Shown: positions 35,401-50,400, numbered from the stretch's first letter. The stretch: 64,000 nt of DNA from Nectonema munidae (GCA_030549495.1 JAUIRK010000993.1:727501-791500), one strand, 5' to 3'. Program-made: numbers and translations. The notes: generated by a model not told the origin, from the sequence alone.

Positions 35401-38400
35401 GGATTATATCATTTGAAGAAATTATTACGGAGATGATGAAAATCCTCATCGAACCATCGTATATAAAACTCGGGTTATAGGGGTTCTATATTTAGTGCGT
35501 AATCGACTATAATTTCACCTTGGATTATTTTCGAATTTAGTCAGGTTATGTTCTCTCAAGACACAAAAGTAGAAACATTGCGACAGTTTCCCCTTGTTAA
35601 ACAATGAAAAATGTGCTAGACAGAACAATGGTTTCCTTTGTTAGGTGAGCGCAGCAAGACAAATTTTGCCAGTAAGCAACAGCACTATCAAACACACTGC
35701 CCTCACACATCCTTATCCTTTGTGTACGCATCTTGGATGAAGTGAGTGGAACAGGAGAAGCATTCATTCATACCTCTTTCCCTTTCTAAGCGTTTCCTTT
35801 TTGAAAGCATCAGCACGCAACAGTTCTCGAAGATAGGCCAAGCCATCGCAGCGTTCTTGACAGCTCGCAGACGCCGTTCTGCTCTGCAACTCACTGATCC
35901 GAGTGAACAGTGCCTCTTCACGCTTGAGCAACCCCACACATCCGTCACTCTTCGTCTTTTGTTCGGCGCCAATGCTCATCCTAAAGTGGAGTGGGATTAG
36001 CAACAGCCTTTATTCACATTAATGGGTAACCGAAGAAAAACTGGTAAACGACATAAACTCGCATATTACCAAGGTAGCTAGTTGCCACCCGCATTTCTAT
36101 ACGGATGTCAAAGATTTTTCCCTTGCTGCATGTAAACTACGTCATATGCAACGCGCCTGCATACTTTACATGCAACGTTTTCTTTTGCATAATAACGTCA
36201 TAATCGTAAGGCAATGAATGCGGGTGTCAATTTTGTGTGCTTATAAAAATGATTTCGTGGTTTTTGGTTAAAAATAATTTCAAAGTTCAAAGGTTTAACA
36301 TATTTAGTGCACGTTTTAGATACATTTTATTCAAAATAAATCACCAAGGATACAAATAATATTTATAAAAAGAAAAGCTGTTTCCACTTATTGATTTGAA
36401 AATTTTAGGGGTAACGGGAATCACTCTAGCACTTCCATGGCTACGGACCTGTATAACGTGTATATATTACTATTTAAAATTTTTATTTTATGATTTTAAG
36501 AAACAATATTAATAGTATATTAAAAGACATCTTCTAAACTCAAGACAAAGAATTTAAAGAAAAATAGGGTGCAATAAAGAAAACAAAACTATTCCAAACA
36601 GAATCAATTTTTTTGAAATTCCAAATAAATGCAGACAAAATATGAACATCACTCTTTTGCAGGTAGACGAAAAAACTGACAGTAGTAGAATTTTATTCTT
36701 TTGTAGTGAAGCATAGAAAACCCCCATATCTCGACAGTTCCATATTCGCAAACTCAGGTGATTCAATTCAGAAATTCAACAAACGCGATAATTTAGGCCT
36801 TCTGGGATAGCTTGTAAAGTGCAATAGTCAGGAAGTCACTCTTGAAAAAGTGTGAAAGTGCTTTCATATGTTAAAACAGGGGATGAAATAAAAATGACTC
36901 TCGCTCGTCACTTTGGGGTCAATAAAAGCACGAATCGATGATTGATTAAATTCTGTAAAGGTTTGACAAACGTGAAAAATGATTGTAAAAATGTTGTATA
37001 TAGTTGAGAGAACACACTAAAAACTTTATTTATCAAGCACTTTCGAAGAAAGAATTTACAGTAAAGTGTCATATTTTTTTTATCTTGATAAAGAAACTTA
37101 TTTTCGAAAGCGCTTGATAAATAAAGTTTTCAGTGTGTCCCCTCAACTATATCTAAACTTCTTAAAATCGATTGAAGGTTGGGAGAAAGTGATTAGAAAA
37201 ATTGTTGTTACATGTGTGAGTCAGCTTGCCAAAACAAATAAATCAGTACGTGATAAAGATTAGGTTAAAATGGAATCTAACATAAGAAGAAAGAAGTTTG
37301 CGAAACTTATTCACACGCGAAATCTTCTTTGGCTCACAAATGTTTTGAAGAACTCCACATTCTGATAGTGGGGAATAAGTTTTTCTTTATTTTCATATTT
37401 GTTTCGAAGTATAATATTTTATAGACTGTGGACGCCTAACGGTATTCGTCCAATAGATAGTAATAAGTCAATCTACATTAGTTGACAACTTTTTAAGGAA
37501 TCGCAATCACTCTTTTGCGGAACCTCTGTGTTTTTTGGAATCCACTTTCCAAAATTCTGCTCTATGGCAATAATCTCAGCAACTTAATAAAATGAGTAAA
37601 ATATAACTAGTTTTTGCTTAATAGCGCACGCAAATATTATACAACTTTTAAATTTTATTTATATATTTACATATACAATATAATCGTGAAATAAGCGGCA
37701 AAGCGGCATTTTGGGTATGGTAACTGGGTTTTAGGGGGTGATTTTCAAGGTTGCATCAATTATTATCAGAGATTTTTCACCAGCTCGCCAATATGGGGAG
37801 GGGTAGTATTTGTCCATATAAATTGTGTAAAAGCAACAAACCTAAAATATCTTCAATTCATTCGTTTCATTTTGGAATTCAAGTACCAATTTTATCTATG
37901 CATCGTTACTTGAAAAAAAGAAGAGAGATACAGGTAAAGTTTATATATAAAATAGTTGGGATTCTATTCTAAATAAAATTTTCAATTGAGTCTCCTTTTT
38001 GTGAAAAACAAAGGTATTGATTGGTAACTGGCGCAAATACTTCGGAATTTAAAGAAGTTGAATTGTTTTTTATTTAATTAGTTGTATCCAAATAGTTCTT
38101 ATAAGGATTGCAACTTTGATTTATATCAATCAATATACAGAAATCTTTCAAAAATGAGACAGTGGCAAATATAAAATAGATTTTTTTGAAAATCTATAAA
38201 AATGCTGATGACAATGGTTTAGCGGTAAACCAAGTAATATATAAAATAGGCTGTTTTATTATTTTTGCATCTAATTAATTTAATCAACTAAGATCAAACA
38301 AGCTTACAAGAACTGAAAGATGTTATGGAATGTATTGAGAATTATTTATGAAAACACTTAGCTCAATATGAATATTTAAATCAATGTAAATTTCGAAATG

Positions 38401-41400
38401 AATAGAAGCATCATATCAGTATTCATAAGAGAAATGAGCTAAATGATAAAACTAATTATATTTCCCAATATGCAAATACAAAAAAAGAATAAAAATGTCT
38501 CAAATAATTTCTGATGATTATTTAAAGATCGAAGATTTTTCGTATTTTTATCACGCATGAGTCTCTTTATATCTCAAACAAACTGTTTTGGCCAGCCTAT
38601 CTCTTCTCACACAAAACATACATTACGCCAAAATATGGATCCATTACGCCACTGGCAAAATTTAATAGATGTCTTGGGAAACACTAATGTAGAGTATAGA
38701 CACAACTTCTGCATAGAAGATATAATTCCTTGCGGATAGAGAGATATCAAAAAAGAAATAAAAAAAGTTTAATAAGTCAGAAATGTGCAATTTCACTTAT
38801 AACTTTATTTGTAGGTAGACAGACATGCCGATAAAATAATTTGTACTTCACAATAACTAGTCATTGGATACGTGAATCGAAGCTCTTCAGTCAACTGTTT
38901 TTACAGAAAATTTCAATAGTAAAAAACACTGAATTAGATATTAGAACAAATATCGAGTCAACTCTATTATCTTATAATATAAAAATTGGAAAACGATAAA
39001 AACGTATATTTCACAAATGATAGAGGAGCAAATATACCTGCTACATTTCAAGATATTTTTTCAATTGATTAATAATAATAATAATAGATATAATAATAAA
39101 TAAATACGATTTTGAGAGATACTTTTGATGTAGATAAAGAGTGTACCTGCGCAGTTACAAATCTCATTAAAAACGGTTTTTAAAATCTTACGCAAAAACG
39201 CGTTAACAATCGGGTGAATTAAGATGGAACTCGAACAGCTGTAAATCCTATTTTTATTTTGAGTGTTGTTATCTGTTGCTGAACAATTTTTCGATATTCA
39301 AAAAATGATGATGCATAAATGTTCATCTCAAAGCCGCAGAATTGCTAAAATTTATTCAAACTTGATATAATTATTTTCCATGTAGGCTTTGATCATTTTA
39401 CTACATATCGATTATAAATTTTATGTATTTATACGTTTTTTTAGGATGCAGTTACTGAATTAGAATGCGATAAAGAACCCACTATACATCTTGTAATTCC
39501 TTGGATTACAAAGTTTAAAAGGCATTGTTCATTGAACGAAAATGTCAGCGATAATCTAAAAGAATTGAAAATAATTTGTTTGTAAAACATTGAAGTTCTA
39601 TTTTTTTTATCATATTATAAATTGTATATAAGATTTTGTTGTTTCAGAAAAAATTTAAGGAGGATATCAAATATAAACCAAAAATATTTTTAAACCAAAA
39701 ACAAAAATCATGAAAGTATATAATTAAAAATTTGAATGAAGAAGACAAAAATTAAAATTTCCTATCGTAAATACTTCAAAATTCATCTAGCATACTTGAA
39801 AGATGGAAATTAACTCAAAACTTTTTCCAACACTTTCAAATATTGTTCAAAGAACTTTTTGTATAATAGACACAAGCACATGAAGTGATAGAAATCTTAG
39901 CTTTGCAGCACATGAAAATGAAAGAAGGCCACTTTTGATTGCTTCGTCGACCAATAACACTTTACTTATTAATATCAACATGGAAAAAATTTTAGTTAAG
40001 TTTTTTTAATACACTATTTTTTATAATTAAAAAAAAATAGAGAAAATATTTCTTTAGATCTGTGGACAAAGTAATAAAGCGCGTGTTGCTGAATACTCGC
40101 CAAGGGTTTCTTTGCGATTGGGGTAAAACACATTTTTACAATTTTGTACTTCTTTGACTGATTGCTCAAAATTTTTAATCAAAAAAAAAACTCAAGAAAA
40201 TTTAAAAATGTTGAGTAAATATTTAATGTTATTGTTTTTTAGAAATAGTTTTTAAATTTTTATTGAGCTAAACTAATTTGAAACTTATGACCTAAAAAAT
40301 CCAAAAACAAAAGAAAATATAGTCCAAACTAGTTAAAAATTTGTTTAGAGGGACTTTTTGACTTATCTTCGCCCTGATCTTACTTTTAATTTATTGTATT
40401 TTTTGATTATTCTCTCTAACATACTGTAAATAAAAATGTAGAGTATGGCTTTATATTAGAGATGTATGGGATGTGGATATCAAATTTGACATCTTATCGA
40501 ATGCAGATATCCAAGTAAAAAACACAATGCGAGTAGAAAGAAAAGGTTTTTGTTAAAATAGTTGTCTTTCTCTTAGTATACGAAGAAGTGATGCCTTCTA
40601 TCGTGAACACTTTGCAAAATTAGATATGCGAAAGAAGTGTTGCCTCTGAATAAGCTAAAGATAAAATTTTGACTTAAACAACGACAAAAGTTTTATACAG
40701 TAAACTTCCGTTATGGCAAAGCCTCTTGGACTTAGTGAAAACTTTTAAGGAAGTTCACTCTATTAAAATCTGTTAATTTTATGTTTGTGAATTAGGTATT
40801 GAAAGCCAATTGTGCGCGCAAGTTCCTAAAGAAGAAAAGATAAATGTTAGAAGATAATGATTTATCTTACTCTTTAACAAAACAAGCTAATATACACTTA
40901 CACAATGAAGGTATTGACAAAATAATTAATTTATCTAAATATATAGTAAGCTTATAAATGTTATCCAAATTCAGACTGTGCTTCATTCGATTTGAATTAG
41001 AATCGTAATTTTGAATAATCTTATACGCACAAGTCATAAAGCCAGCTCTGTTTAGGATTCAGGTGGATGGAGGATGGGGTCATTGCCCCCAAAACTTAGT
41101 TTAATCAAATATCAAAAAATTATTTCAATTCAAAGTGATGTCTCATATTTAAGACGCTAGGACAAACTGGATTATCGAAGTAGTTTGATTTTGTGAAAGA
41201 AAAGCTATACTTGATATGTTTAAATTGCGGGCTGCTGGTCACATGTGGCCGTCAGTATTGTCAAATACGGTCCCAGCTTCATTTCAAAAATTGTGCATTC
41301 TTGCACATTTTGAACTCGAGTAAAATAAAGCCAAACACGATTATACTCTACTTTTCCCAATTAACGCGAATTTACATGACTTTTAACCCAAAAATGCACA

Positions 41401-44400
41401 TTCTTACCACATTTTTTAACCTACTTTATCACAAATGTTGATGTTTTATATAAAAATGTTCTATAATTAATTTTTCTTTATTTTTAACGGTAACTGACGA
41501 GTTTTATAATAAATAGTAAAAAATAAAATGAAGCCCGAAGCCCTCATCTTTTCTGATTGCGACCCGCATCAAAAAAGCGTGAACACACTGGACTGCCAAC
41601 CCAGAAAATTATTTCGCCAACATTTGAAAAAGCTTTTTGCCAGTGGAGCACATAAATATTTTAGAATGAAAAAGAAAGCTTTACCTGAGTATTTTCTTGT
41701 CACTTTTCAATATTAGTTACCAAAATGTTCTTTATAAAATACCTAAATATCTCGATCATTTATACACACAAAATCACCCCATTTTTATAATGGTAGAATA
41801 AGTGTGGACCTAAAATTATTTTTTAGATCCGCCCATGTAACAGTTATATATGCGATTATGTAAGCCCAGGTGTTGTTTACGGAGATGATGATGAAAATTC
41901 GCAATGATTAAATTTCTATCTCCAAATGTTAATCGAAACTTCAACCAGTACTAGTCATTGTTCATATAAAATTAATTTAAATACGCATTTACCCACTTCT
42001 GAAAAAAGCCATTTAAATTTTCATACCTAAATATTTTTGACAAATTATTTTTGAATGACACGTCATGACATTCCATGCTTGGGAAAAAATGCTGAAAGAG
42101 TAATTCGATGTAGAGGCTTGAAAAGGATTTAGCGTGCTCGAAAGAATCATGACAGGTTCTGGCCTTGGATTGGAGAGAATTGAGAAAAGCAAAGTTTTGT
42201 GCTATTTCAAAGAATTCCTTAGATCTTTCAAAGCTTTCTGACGAGTCTCTGACATTCAGAATCGGGTTCGCTGAAAGAGATGAACTTTTATCGACAACTT
42301 CTTCGACATTATTGATGATGTCCATTAAAACCCGTTTTGCTATCTTCAGTCGAGCGTGATCGTCTCTTTTATCAGTGTTTGCATTATTTATAAAAGCTCT
42401 AAAATTACGGAGAGAAGATGAATACAGAATATGACCAAATGATTCAAAAAAATACTGCAAAAAGTACTACAAATAAGATTAAGAGCCAAATTTAGGGAAA
42501 AACATGATATAAAAATTCATCAATGAACTTAATAGGGCAAAACAGGTTTGCAGAGCCTAAGCTTTTAACCCATTTACGGCCAATGTTCCTATTTTGGAAC
42601 ATAAGTAATTTCATCTTCGTCTGCTTTTTTCAATGACTTTGAATATAAATCGTCTTTGTTTTTTAGATATCGTCTGCTTTGCTTGGCCTTAAATGGGTTA
42701 CTAAAGCGAAAAAGACGGATTTTTTTAAAAATTAAAAAAATAATCTTTAAATTTGGTAAGCATATAGAGTGCCCGTTTTTATTCGAATCCGAAAGAAATA
42801 TTCATTTCTTTATTCAACCTTAATTTTGAGAAGCAGAACCAGATATGGACAAATAAGTGAGGAGGCACTAACCCCAACCTCCTTCCTTCCTTCTTATCAT
42901 TATTGTTATTATAAGCATACTTTTAATTTATTGTATTTTTTGATTATTCTCTCTAACATACTGTAAATAAAAGCGTAGAGTATGACTTTATATTAGGGAT
43001 GTATGGGATGTGGATATCAAATTTGACATCTTATCGAATGAGGATATCAGGATTAATTTTTTTAGCGGAATGAGGATATCATAATTGCTATTCTATGCAA
43101 ACGAAAGTTTTATACTTCTTAAAAATTTAGAGAGATGCCAATGTATTATCATAAAGGCGTATTTATAAAAATTTTGGATAAAGTAAAAAGTGAAAAATTC
43201 CGAAAAAAACGTTGCGGAATATAGAAAAAAGAAAAATATTTGAAAGTTGGGAATGTTATTGCGGATGTTGAAGCTTAAAATGATCCGTGGGTGAGGATGT
43301 AAATTTTTTTGCGGATAAACAGCATCTGTGGATATCCGATAAATCTCTAGTTTATATGTAACAAAATATTGCAATATCACAATCCTTCAATTATAGAATA
43401 ATACAGGCGCTTAATTGGTTATATAAAAATATCACCATAAAGTGAATGCGCCCTGCGTAGGCCATTAATTCTATATAGACAAACTAGTAATTCATTCATT
43501 TCAAATTTTGTTCAAAAAATACAACTTTAAAACCTAAGCTAACAAAAGGGTAAGTAAGGCATATGAAGAAATTTGTTAGTATATAATTTTATTTTATGTA
43601 AGTTAAAACATGGATGTCCTTATACGTATATAACTACAAACCAAATATAATGAACAAAATGCACTAAATATTTTTCAATAGCATAGTTCGATGTCATCAC
43701 CTCCTACTAAGTGAAAAATGTTACCTAAATTGTAAAGTGTACTATTACAAGATTCGTAATGAAGTCGTACAAGTCGAGGTATTCCTGCCTATCCTTATAT
43801 ATAACAAAGTGAAAAAACTCGTGTATATATAGACTGAAATCTCCTGAAGAACAGCCACCCCAGTACAGTTTTTTCGTATCAACTGAAGAACAAGCACGCC
43901 ATCACTCTTCTGAAGAAAAACCTCCCGACTACTTTTTTTATTTAAAATTTTACGAGAAAATAAAAGTATGCAATAAAAATATGGCAATTCATGAAAAATA
44001 AAAGTAAAGATTATGTTTATTTTCATGCATTAAATTGCGGCGCAATATGATCACATAAGTTAAAAAAAGCGTTATTCGAAAATCTTTCTCGTCACATATA
44101 TTCTTGAAGATAGGATTCTATTAACTCTCTTTTACATCTCTTTATTCATTTTATGTTTGCTTTCTGCTTGTTCCAGTAAGATTCGATATTTTGAACTTCA
44201 TTCTCTTTATTGACAATATTTAAAGTATGATTCACTGTTTTGTGAATAAAACGAAATCTATGCACATTCGCGTATGCTCGCTATTCATCACTGTAAATAA
44301 TATTGGTCCAGGTCGAACCACTTTTTCTATCAGAGGAAGTAATGTTTCTGCACTTCTATCTTTAACAGTTTCCATATGCCCGATTGCAGGAGAAAAGAGG

Positions 44401-47400
44401 TATCAACTAAACCAAAAACCCAAATTGGTTTTTGAGGAGTTCTTCCATGATGATATTTTGGTTTATGTGAAAAAAAGTGATCCATCAATTTGTATTATGC
44501 AGCCAGGACCTCCAAGTTTTATCGGATTCGTTTTAAAATATACGTGACCCACTTCTTTAAAAAAAGATAAACAATAATCTAACTTATCGAGATGTTTTTG
44601 TTGATGCAGTATTTTCAGTCCATGGATACATTATGTGTAACCATTTTTGAAGAGAAATTTTGGACTTGGAAAAAATGAAGATGATCGAATTGAAATCGTT
44701 GATTTATATTTTGAACAGGCTCTATTCTGACATTTCCATACAAAGCCATCAATTGCTTTGGAACATTTTGTCCAATTCATTCGAGCATTGCACTGTAAAC
44801 AAATACACTCTTTTATACGAAGTTACTATGGTATTAAATCTTATAACAAATATCAACATTAAAAACTTTTACAAAGAAAAAAATGTGTCTGTGTGTGAAT
44901 ATATGAATATATATGTCATATCTTGATATGCCAAACTTTCCTGAAGAATAGTCACCCCAAACGGGTTGCTTATTCTTCAGGAGATCCCATGATTGAAATT
45001 TTCGGTTTTAAAAAATATAGAAAAAAAAAATTGAACACGAAACATCATAAAAAGAAGAATAACCTTATAAAAATGTGTTTTTTATGTGTATAGTATTTTT
45101 AAAAGAGGTATCAACTAAACCAAAAACCCAAATTGGTTTTTGAGGAGTTCTTCCATGATGATATTTTGGTTTATGTGAAAAAAAGTGATCCATCAATTTG
45201 TATTATGCAGCCAGGACCTCCAAGTTTTATCGGATTCGTTTTAAAATATACGTGACCCACTTCTTTAAAAAAAGATAAACAATAATCTAACTTATCGAGA
45301 TGTTTTTGTTGATGCAGTATTTTCAGTCCATGGATACATTATGTGTAACCATTTTTGAAGAGAAATTTTGGACTTGGAAAAAATGAAGATGATCGAATTG
45401 AAATCGTTGATTTATATTTTGAACAGGCTCTATTCTGACATTTCCATACAAAGCCATCAATTGCTTTGGAACATTTTGTCCAATTCATTCGAGCATTGCA
45501 CTGTAAACAAATACACTCTTTTATACGAAGTTACTATGGTATTAAATCTTATAACAAATATCAACATTAAAAACTTTTACAAAGAAAAAAATGTGTCTGT
45601 GTGTGAATATATGAATATATATGTCATATCTTGATATGCCAAACTTTCCTGAAGAATAGTCACCCCAAACGGGTTGCTTATTCTTCAGGAGATCCCATGA
45701 TTGAAATTTTCGGTTTTAAAAAATATAGAAAAAAAAAAATTGAACACGAAACATCATAAAAAGAAGAATAACCTTATAAAAATGTGTTTTTTATGTGTAT
45801 AGTATTTTTATTTGTTGACTACAACTTGAAAGTATTCAAGGAAATTTAGCTGAATTTTGTTAATATACTTGAACATTCTTCATTTTTTTGATCCCAGTAA
45901 GACATTTTCTATTTACGCCAGTGCATTAGATCAAACATTGACATAAAATTTTTTTATACAAATTTAATGTAAACTATCAATTATATTTTTTTAAAATGTT
46001 ATTAATACAAAATTTTTGAGTTGTAAACTTTTTGTCAAAGTAAATATACTTTACATTTCAGCAGATAATCTGGATCGCCAAGGTAAAAGTAAGACTGAAA
46101 TATTTAAATACCTATAAAAATCAAGCGATGGTTTTGGCGGCTGTCGAAAGAGCTTGTTTAACGCGCATGTCCAAATTAAGTATATACAATTTGGAGTTTG
46201 ATTTTACATTTTCATGCATAACATTGTTACTGCTTGCAAGACCTATTTGTATACTTCTTTTGCCGTAGCAGTATACACGATTGTTGGAATACTCTTTCAT
46301 CAGTTGGTGAAGAAAGTTTCATCTTGATTTATTAAAGGCAAAATTAGGAGTTGATAGCTATCCTGTTATTATGAATGCATGCCTAAATTGACCAATACAT
46401 ACGAAAAGCTATCAAGCATGGAGGCCATCAATACTAATTCTTTTGAATATAATTGATCAATACGAAATTTAAATATCAGTAACGAATTTCTAAGATAATT
46501 CATAAAGACAGCAAGCACGCGTGTATGATAATATGATTAAATTTTTCATTCCGAAACACGTTTTCAATGCATATCCCTGGCATCTAACAAGTATCTTTTT
46601 GACAGTGTTAATCAAATTTTTATGACAGTGTTTCTCAACATTTTTCTCCTAACCTTCAAATTAAAATGGCGACCCTTATTACCAATTTTATGTTGCTTCC
46701 GTTTTAAACTCATGTATTGTGCAAGCTTGTGATTAGGGTTGTTTTGTGGTTGCCCCCTAGATTGCGGGCGGTATCTCATTATTAGCGTAATCTGTCAGTC
46801 AAATAAAAGTAATTTTTATTCGATACTCTGTGAATATTTCCTTTTCAAGGATCTGATTATAGGGAAAGTGTAGAATTTTTGTTCACTATCACAGCAGCAG
46901 AGATAAATAAGTGTAAAGTCTATCAAGCTACATAAAGGCCAGCGTTAGATGCTGCTGGCTTCTACATATGGCTTTACGGGTTTCAGATCCAAGATTAAGT
47001 TAAGTTATTTCCCTCTTTGCTAGTAAGTTTACCACTTGGCACGGGTTAAACCTTAAATGAATTAGTTGCTTGTGGTTTGTCCTTTCATCCATTGAATTTT
47101 GAAAATTAATTGCATGCTTTTCTTTTTGAGACAATTTTAAAAAGTAGACGATCCTGGGTAACTGGTGACCAGTGCTTCGCTAAGAATCGGCAGTGAGATT
47201 TTTTTGGAGGGTTGTCGGATTTTATAAAGCGATGGGAATATATGTAAGGCCTTTTTTCACATTTCAAAATTTTACTTTTATATTTCTAATACAAGAAATT
47301 TGGTGCTATTTGTACGTGGCTTGAATGAAAATTGAAATAGATATCAACATCAGTTTGCTACTTTTATACAGAAGCCGTGTTTGTGTTGTAAGTTTGAAAA

Positions 47401-50400
47401 AAACCCCGGCCATCTAAAAAATGGGACATGACCTTAAATTAAATATAATTTTATGGAAATTTGTATGAAATAATTTTTTATACACTTTCTAATCAGAAAA
47501 AGATACACACTTTAAATGGGGTTAAGAAACTAAAAAATTATAAAAAAATAGTTTTGGATTTAAAATACCAAATAATATGAGTTTTACAGAGAAAAAAATA
47601 TGTAGTAATATTATTATTTGAATAGTAAAACAAGTAAGTTAATTTTTGCTAAATATATAGTTACCATTACTATCTGGAAAAAGGTAGTATAAGTGGTAAT
47701 ATTCTATGTACATAGTAAAATATCGATTTACTATTCATATAGTAAATATCACTACAAAAAGTATAAGGATATTCAAAAAAGGTTTAAACAGCGAATAAAA
47801 AATATGCTTAAAATTAAAAAGATAGAATATAAATCTGTAATGGAGTTTCCTTGATATACACGCTCTACTCACACCTGGATGAAAAGGCAAACTCGCACAC
47901 AGCTACAAAATTTCTTGTCTTGTAATGTCTTCACCTCTATATAACACCACCTCGTTGTTCATCATCAGCGAAAATGATATCAACTAAATTTGATTGAATT
48001 GTATTTGTTTTAATTGCAACAATTTTGTTAAGATTTGCTTATTTAAAAGATTAGCAAACGAAGGCACAGTGCTGCTGGTATACAGTTGTTATCTTTTATC
48101 GTTGCTAGTGCAAACATTCTTTCACATTGTATATTTTGTGAACACACCGTATCCTAAAGAAATATATATTTTTTATCTTATTGCATACAACATGAGTTCT
48201 GCCGATTATTGCTATCATGAACTTTTTAGGTAAAAGCGGAAGTGAATTTACGATGATATTTTTCAAAGCTCAAATAATCACGTGATACAAAAAAGTTTGA
48301 GTATGAAGGAGATGTTCAGACTATTTTTAAAAGTATCTCATTTGTCAAAAATCACAACGCCAGCCTCTAAAAGAAGTCTAAAGTCATTTTCAATGAAAAC
48401 AAGAAATGAGCCTAAACATTTTTGATCTTAGCGGATAGGACTTCATTAAGCGCAAAAATAGTCTGTATAGCACTGTTGAATCGCGTATTTCTTTTACATC
48501 CCTTCAACCAAACTAGAAGGTAAAACTATTTAATATTTAAAATTAAGATCAACAAATCCGATTAATTTGAACTTGTTTTGTTATACACTTTGGAGTTTTA
48601 ATATTCTTATCATGATGATAAGGTAAGACACAAGTTACAGGGGAATGGATATATAGATCATTGCAACCTGTCAGAGAATTCGTTATCCCAGGCCTAAAAA
48701 GATTCATTTGGTCCATGCAACAGATTTACACATTAAATCGTTCTCGGAAAACTTTGTTTTACACGTTTTTTGTTTCCCGCTCATCTTAGAATGAACCCTA
48801 AAATAAACTAACAGTTACTTTTGCAAGGCGGTAAGAGTGAACGGCTGCTGTATCCCTTAAATTTTCACTTTCAATAAAATTCATTAGATAATAATAGTCT
48901 AAATTTATTTAATCAAATTTAAAATCCATCAAAGCAAGTTATTTATTTTAGAACTCGCATGGAACCTTAATTTAAGATTAAGACATTAAAAAGAGAGATT
49001 ATTTTGAGTAATGAAGATGGCAAGATTATTCCTAAATTCAAGTCAAATTTTGGGGATAATTTTTGAAGGAAATTTAAATGGCTTAGAACTAAGCTTTAAT
49101 GACATTTCACAGCTTAAAAATAAATTTTAAATTATTTGGAGCTGATTATTATTCTCTAATAAGCGAACTAAGTACCTAACAAAATAAATAACTAGTTTAA
49201 AGTTAAAATATTTTTTTATTTTTAGTTTGAGAGTAAAAATAAAGGTAAAAGTAAAATAATTAAAAAAAAAAAAAAGAGGCTTACCTTTTTCAAAAGCATT
49301 TTTTAGTTAAAAATAATTATTTTCAAGGTGCAAGTTTTTCACAAAGATATTTTTTTATTTAACCCGTTAACGAATAGAATAATCAGACGATATCTAATGC
49401 AAAGCAGAAGATTTGTATTAAAAAGCATTAATAAACGCAGACGATTCACATTTTTGTAAAGTCGACATATGTCGCCTGTGGTCGATAACCGGTTAATATA
49501 ACAAAAACTTTAATTATACTTCAACGCTACTACTTCTCCTTCTGATTTTTAATGTGGCTTCACTATTCTATTATCTTTTCATGTTCTCAAATAATTTTGT
49601 GCCACCGTCCGATATTTGGCATACGGCCATTACCTCTAAAAAATTTCTAAAAATGACACCAAAATCTAGTTTTTTTACGATTTTGCTGAAGGACGGAGAT
49701 GGGAGGCACAGGTGGATAAACTTTTACACTTTTTATATTTTTGGCAAATAATATCAGATTAACTTTAGAAATTATTCTATATATAACTTATATAAATAAT
49801 GAATACACTCAACGAAACTTTTAGAGAGTTAAATCAATAAAAAATTTAGCCCCTAAAGATGACAACCTTGTGAGCGCCTGTGTAGAAGATTTTTGTTCTC
49901 GGGGACATAAGAAATATAGTAAATGAAAAAATATTAACTGATGTAAAAAGACGGTATAAATGAGCGGAAGATGAGAGATGGCGTCGAGAGAAAAAGGAAA
50001 AGGACTTTGGCTTTTGGAAGATAAGAAGTGGAGTTGGTGTAAAGTTTTGCGCAAATTGGGAACACGTTGAGACAGGATGATTTTATTGCTGAGGGAAACA
50101 TGATTTTGTAATGGAAAAATATGATGTAAAATTTCTTTCACAATCACAACCAATACTTCCTATTCAATGACAAAAAAGTATCTTAGAAAAGGCTTCTTGA
50201 AATAGGCCATCAATACATCTCCTCTTCATAAATATTAAAGAACTCAAGTTCATTAGTTTTTTTAACTGTTACCTTTAGGGACCAATGTGGCTCCAAAGTT
50301 CCAAGAAAAAAACATCGGCTGCTTTAAATATATAAAATTTGATTGAGAAAGAAAGCTTATAAGTATTCAAAATTCTGGCATAGGGTTAAAAATATATAGA

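Noticed and set aside
35703-36003. Three overlapping frames of 79-89 codons
   Set aside because: Mutual shadows in a GC-rich patch; no recognisable domain on either strand.
40590-40680. Possible minus-strand ATAD5-like exon (LFRGNTSFAYLILQS)
   Set aside because: Superficial likeness to the YVGNRQ segment, but its phase does not fit the neighbouring exons and a better exon exists at 33453-33539.
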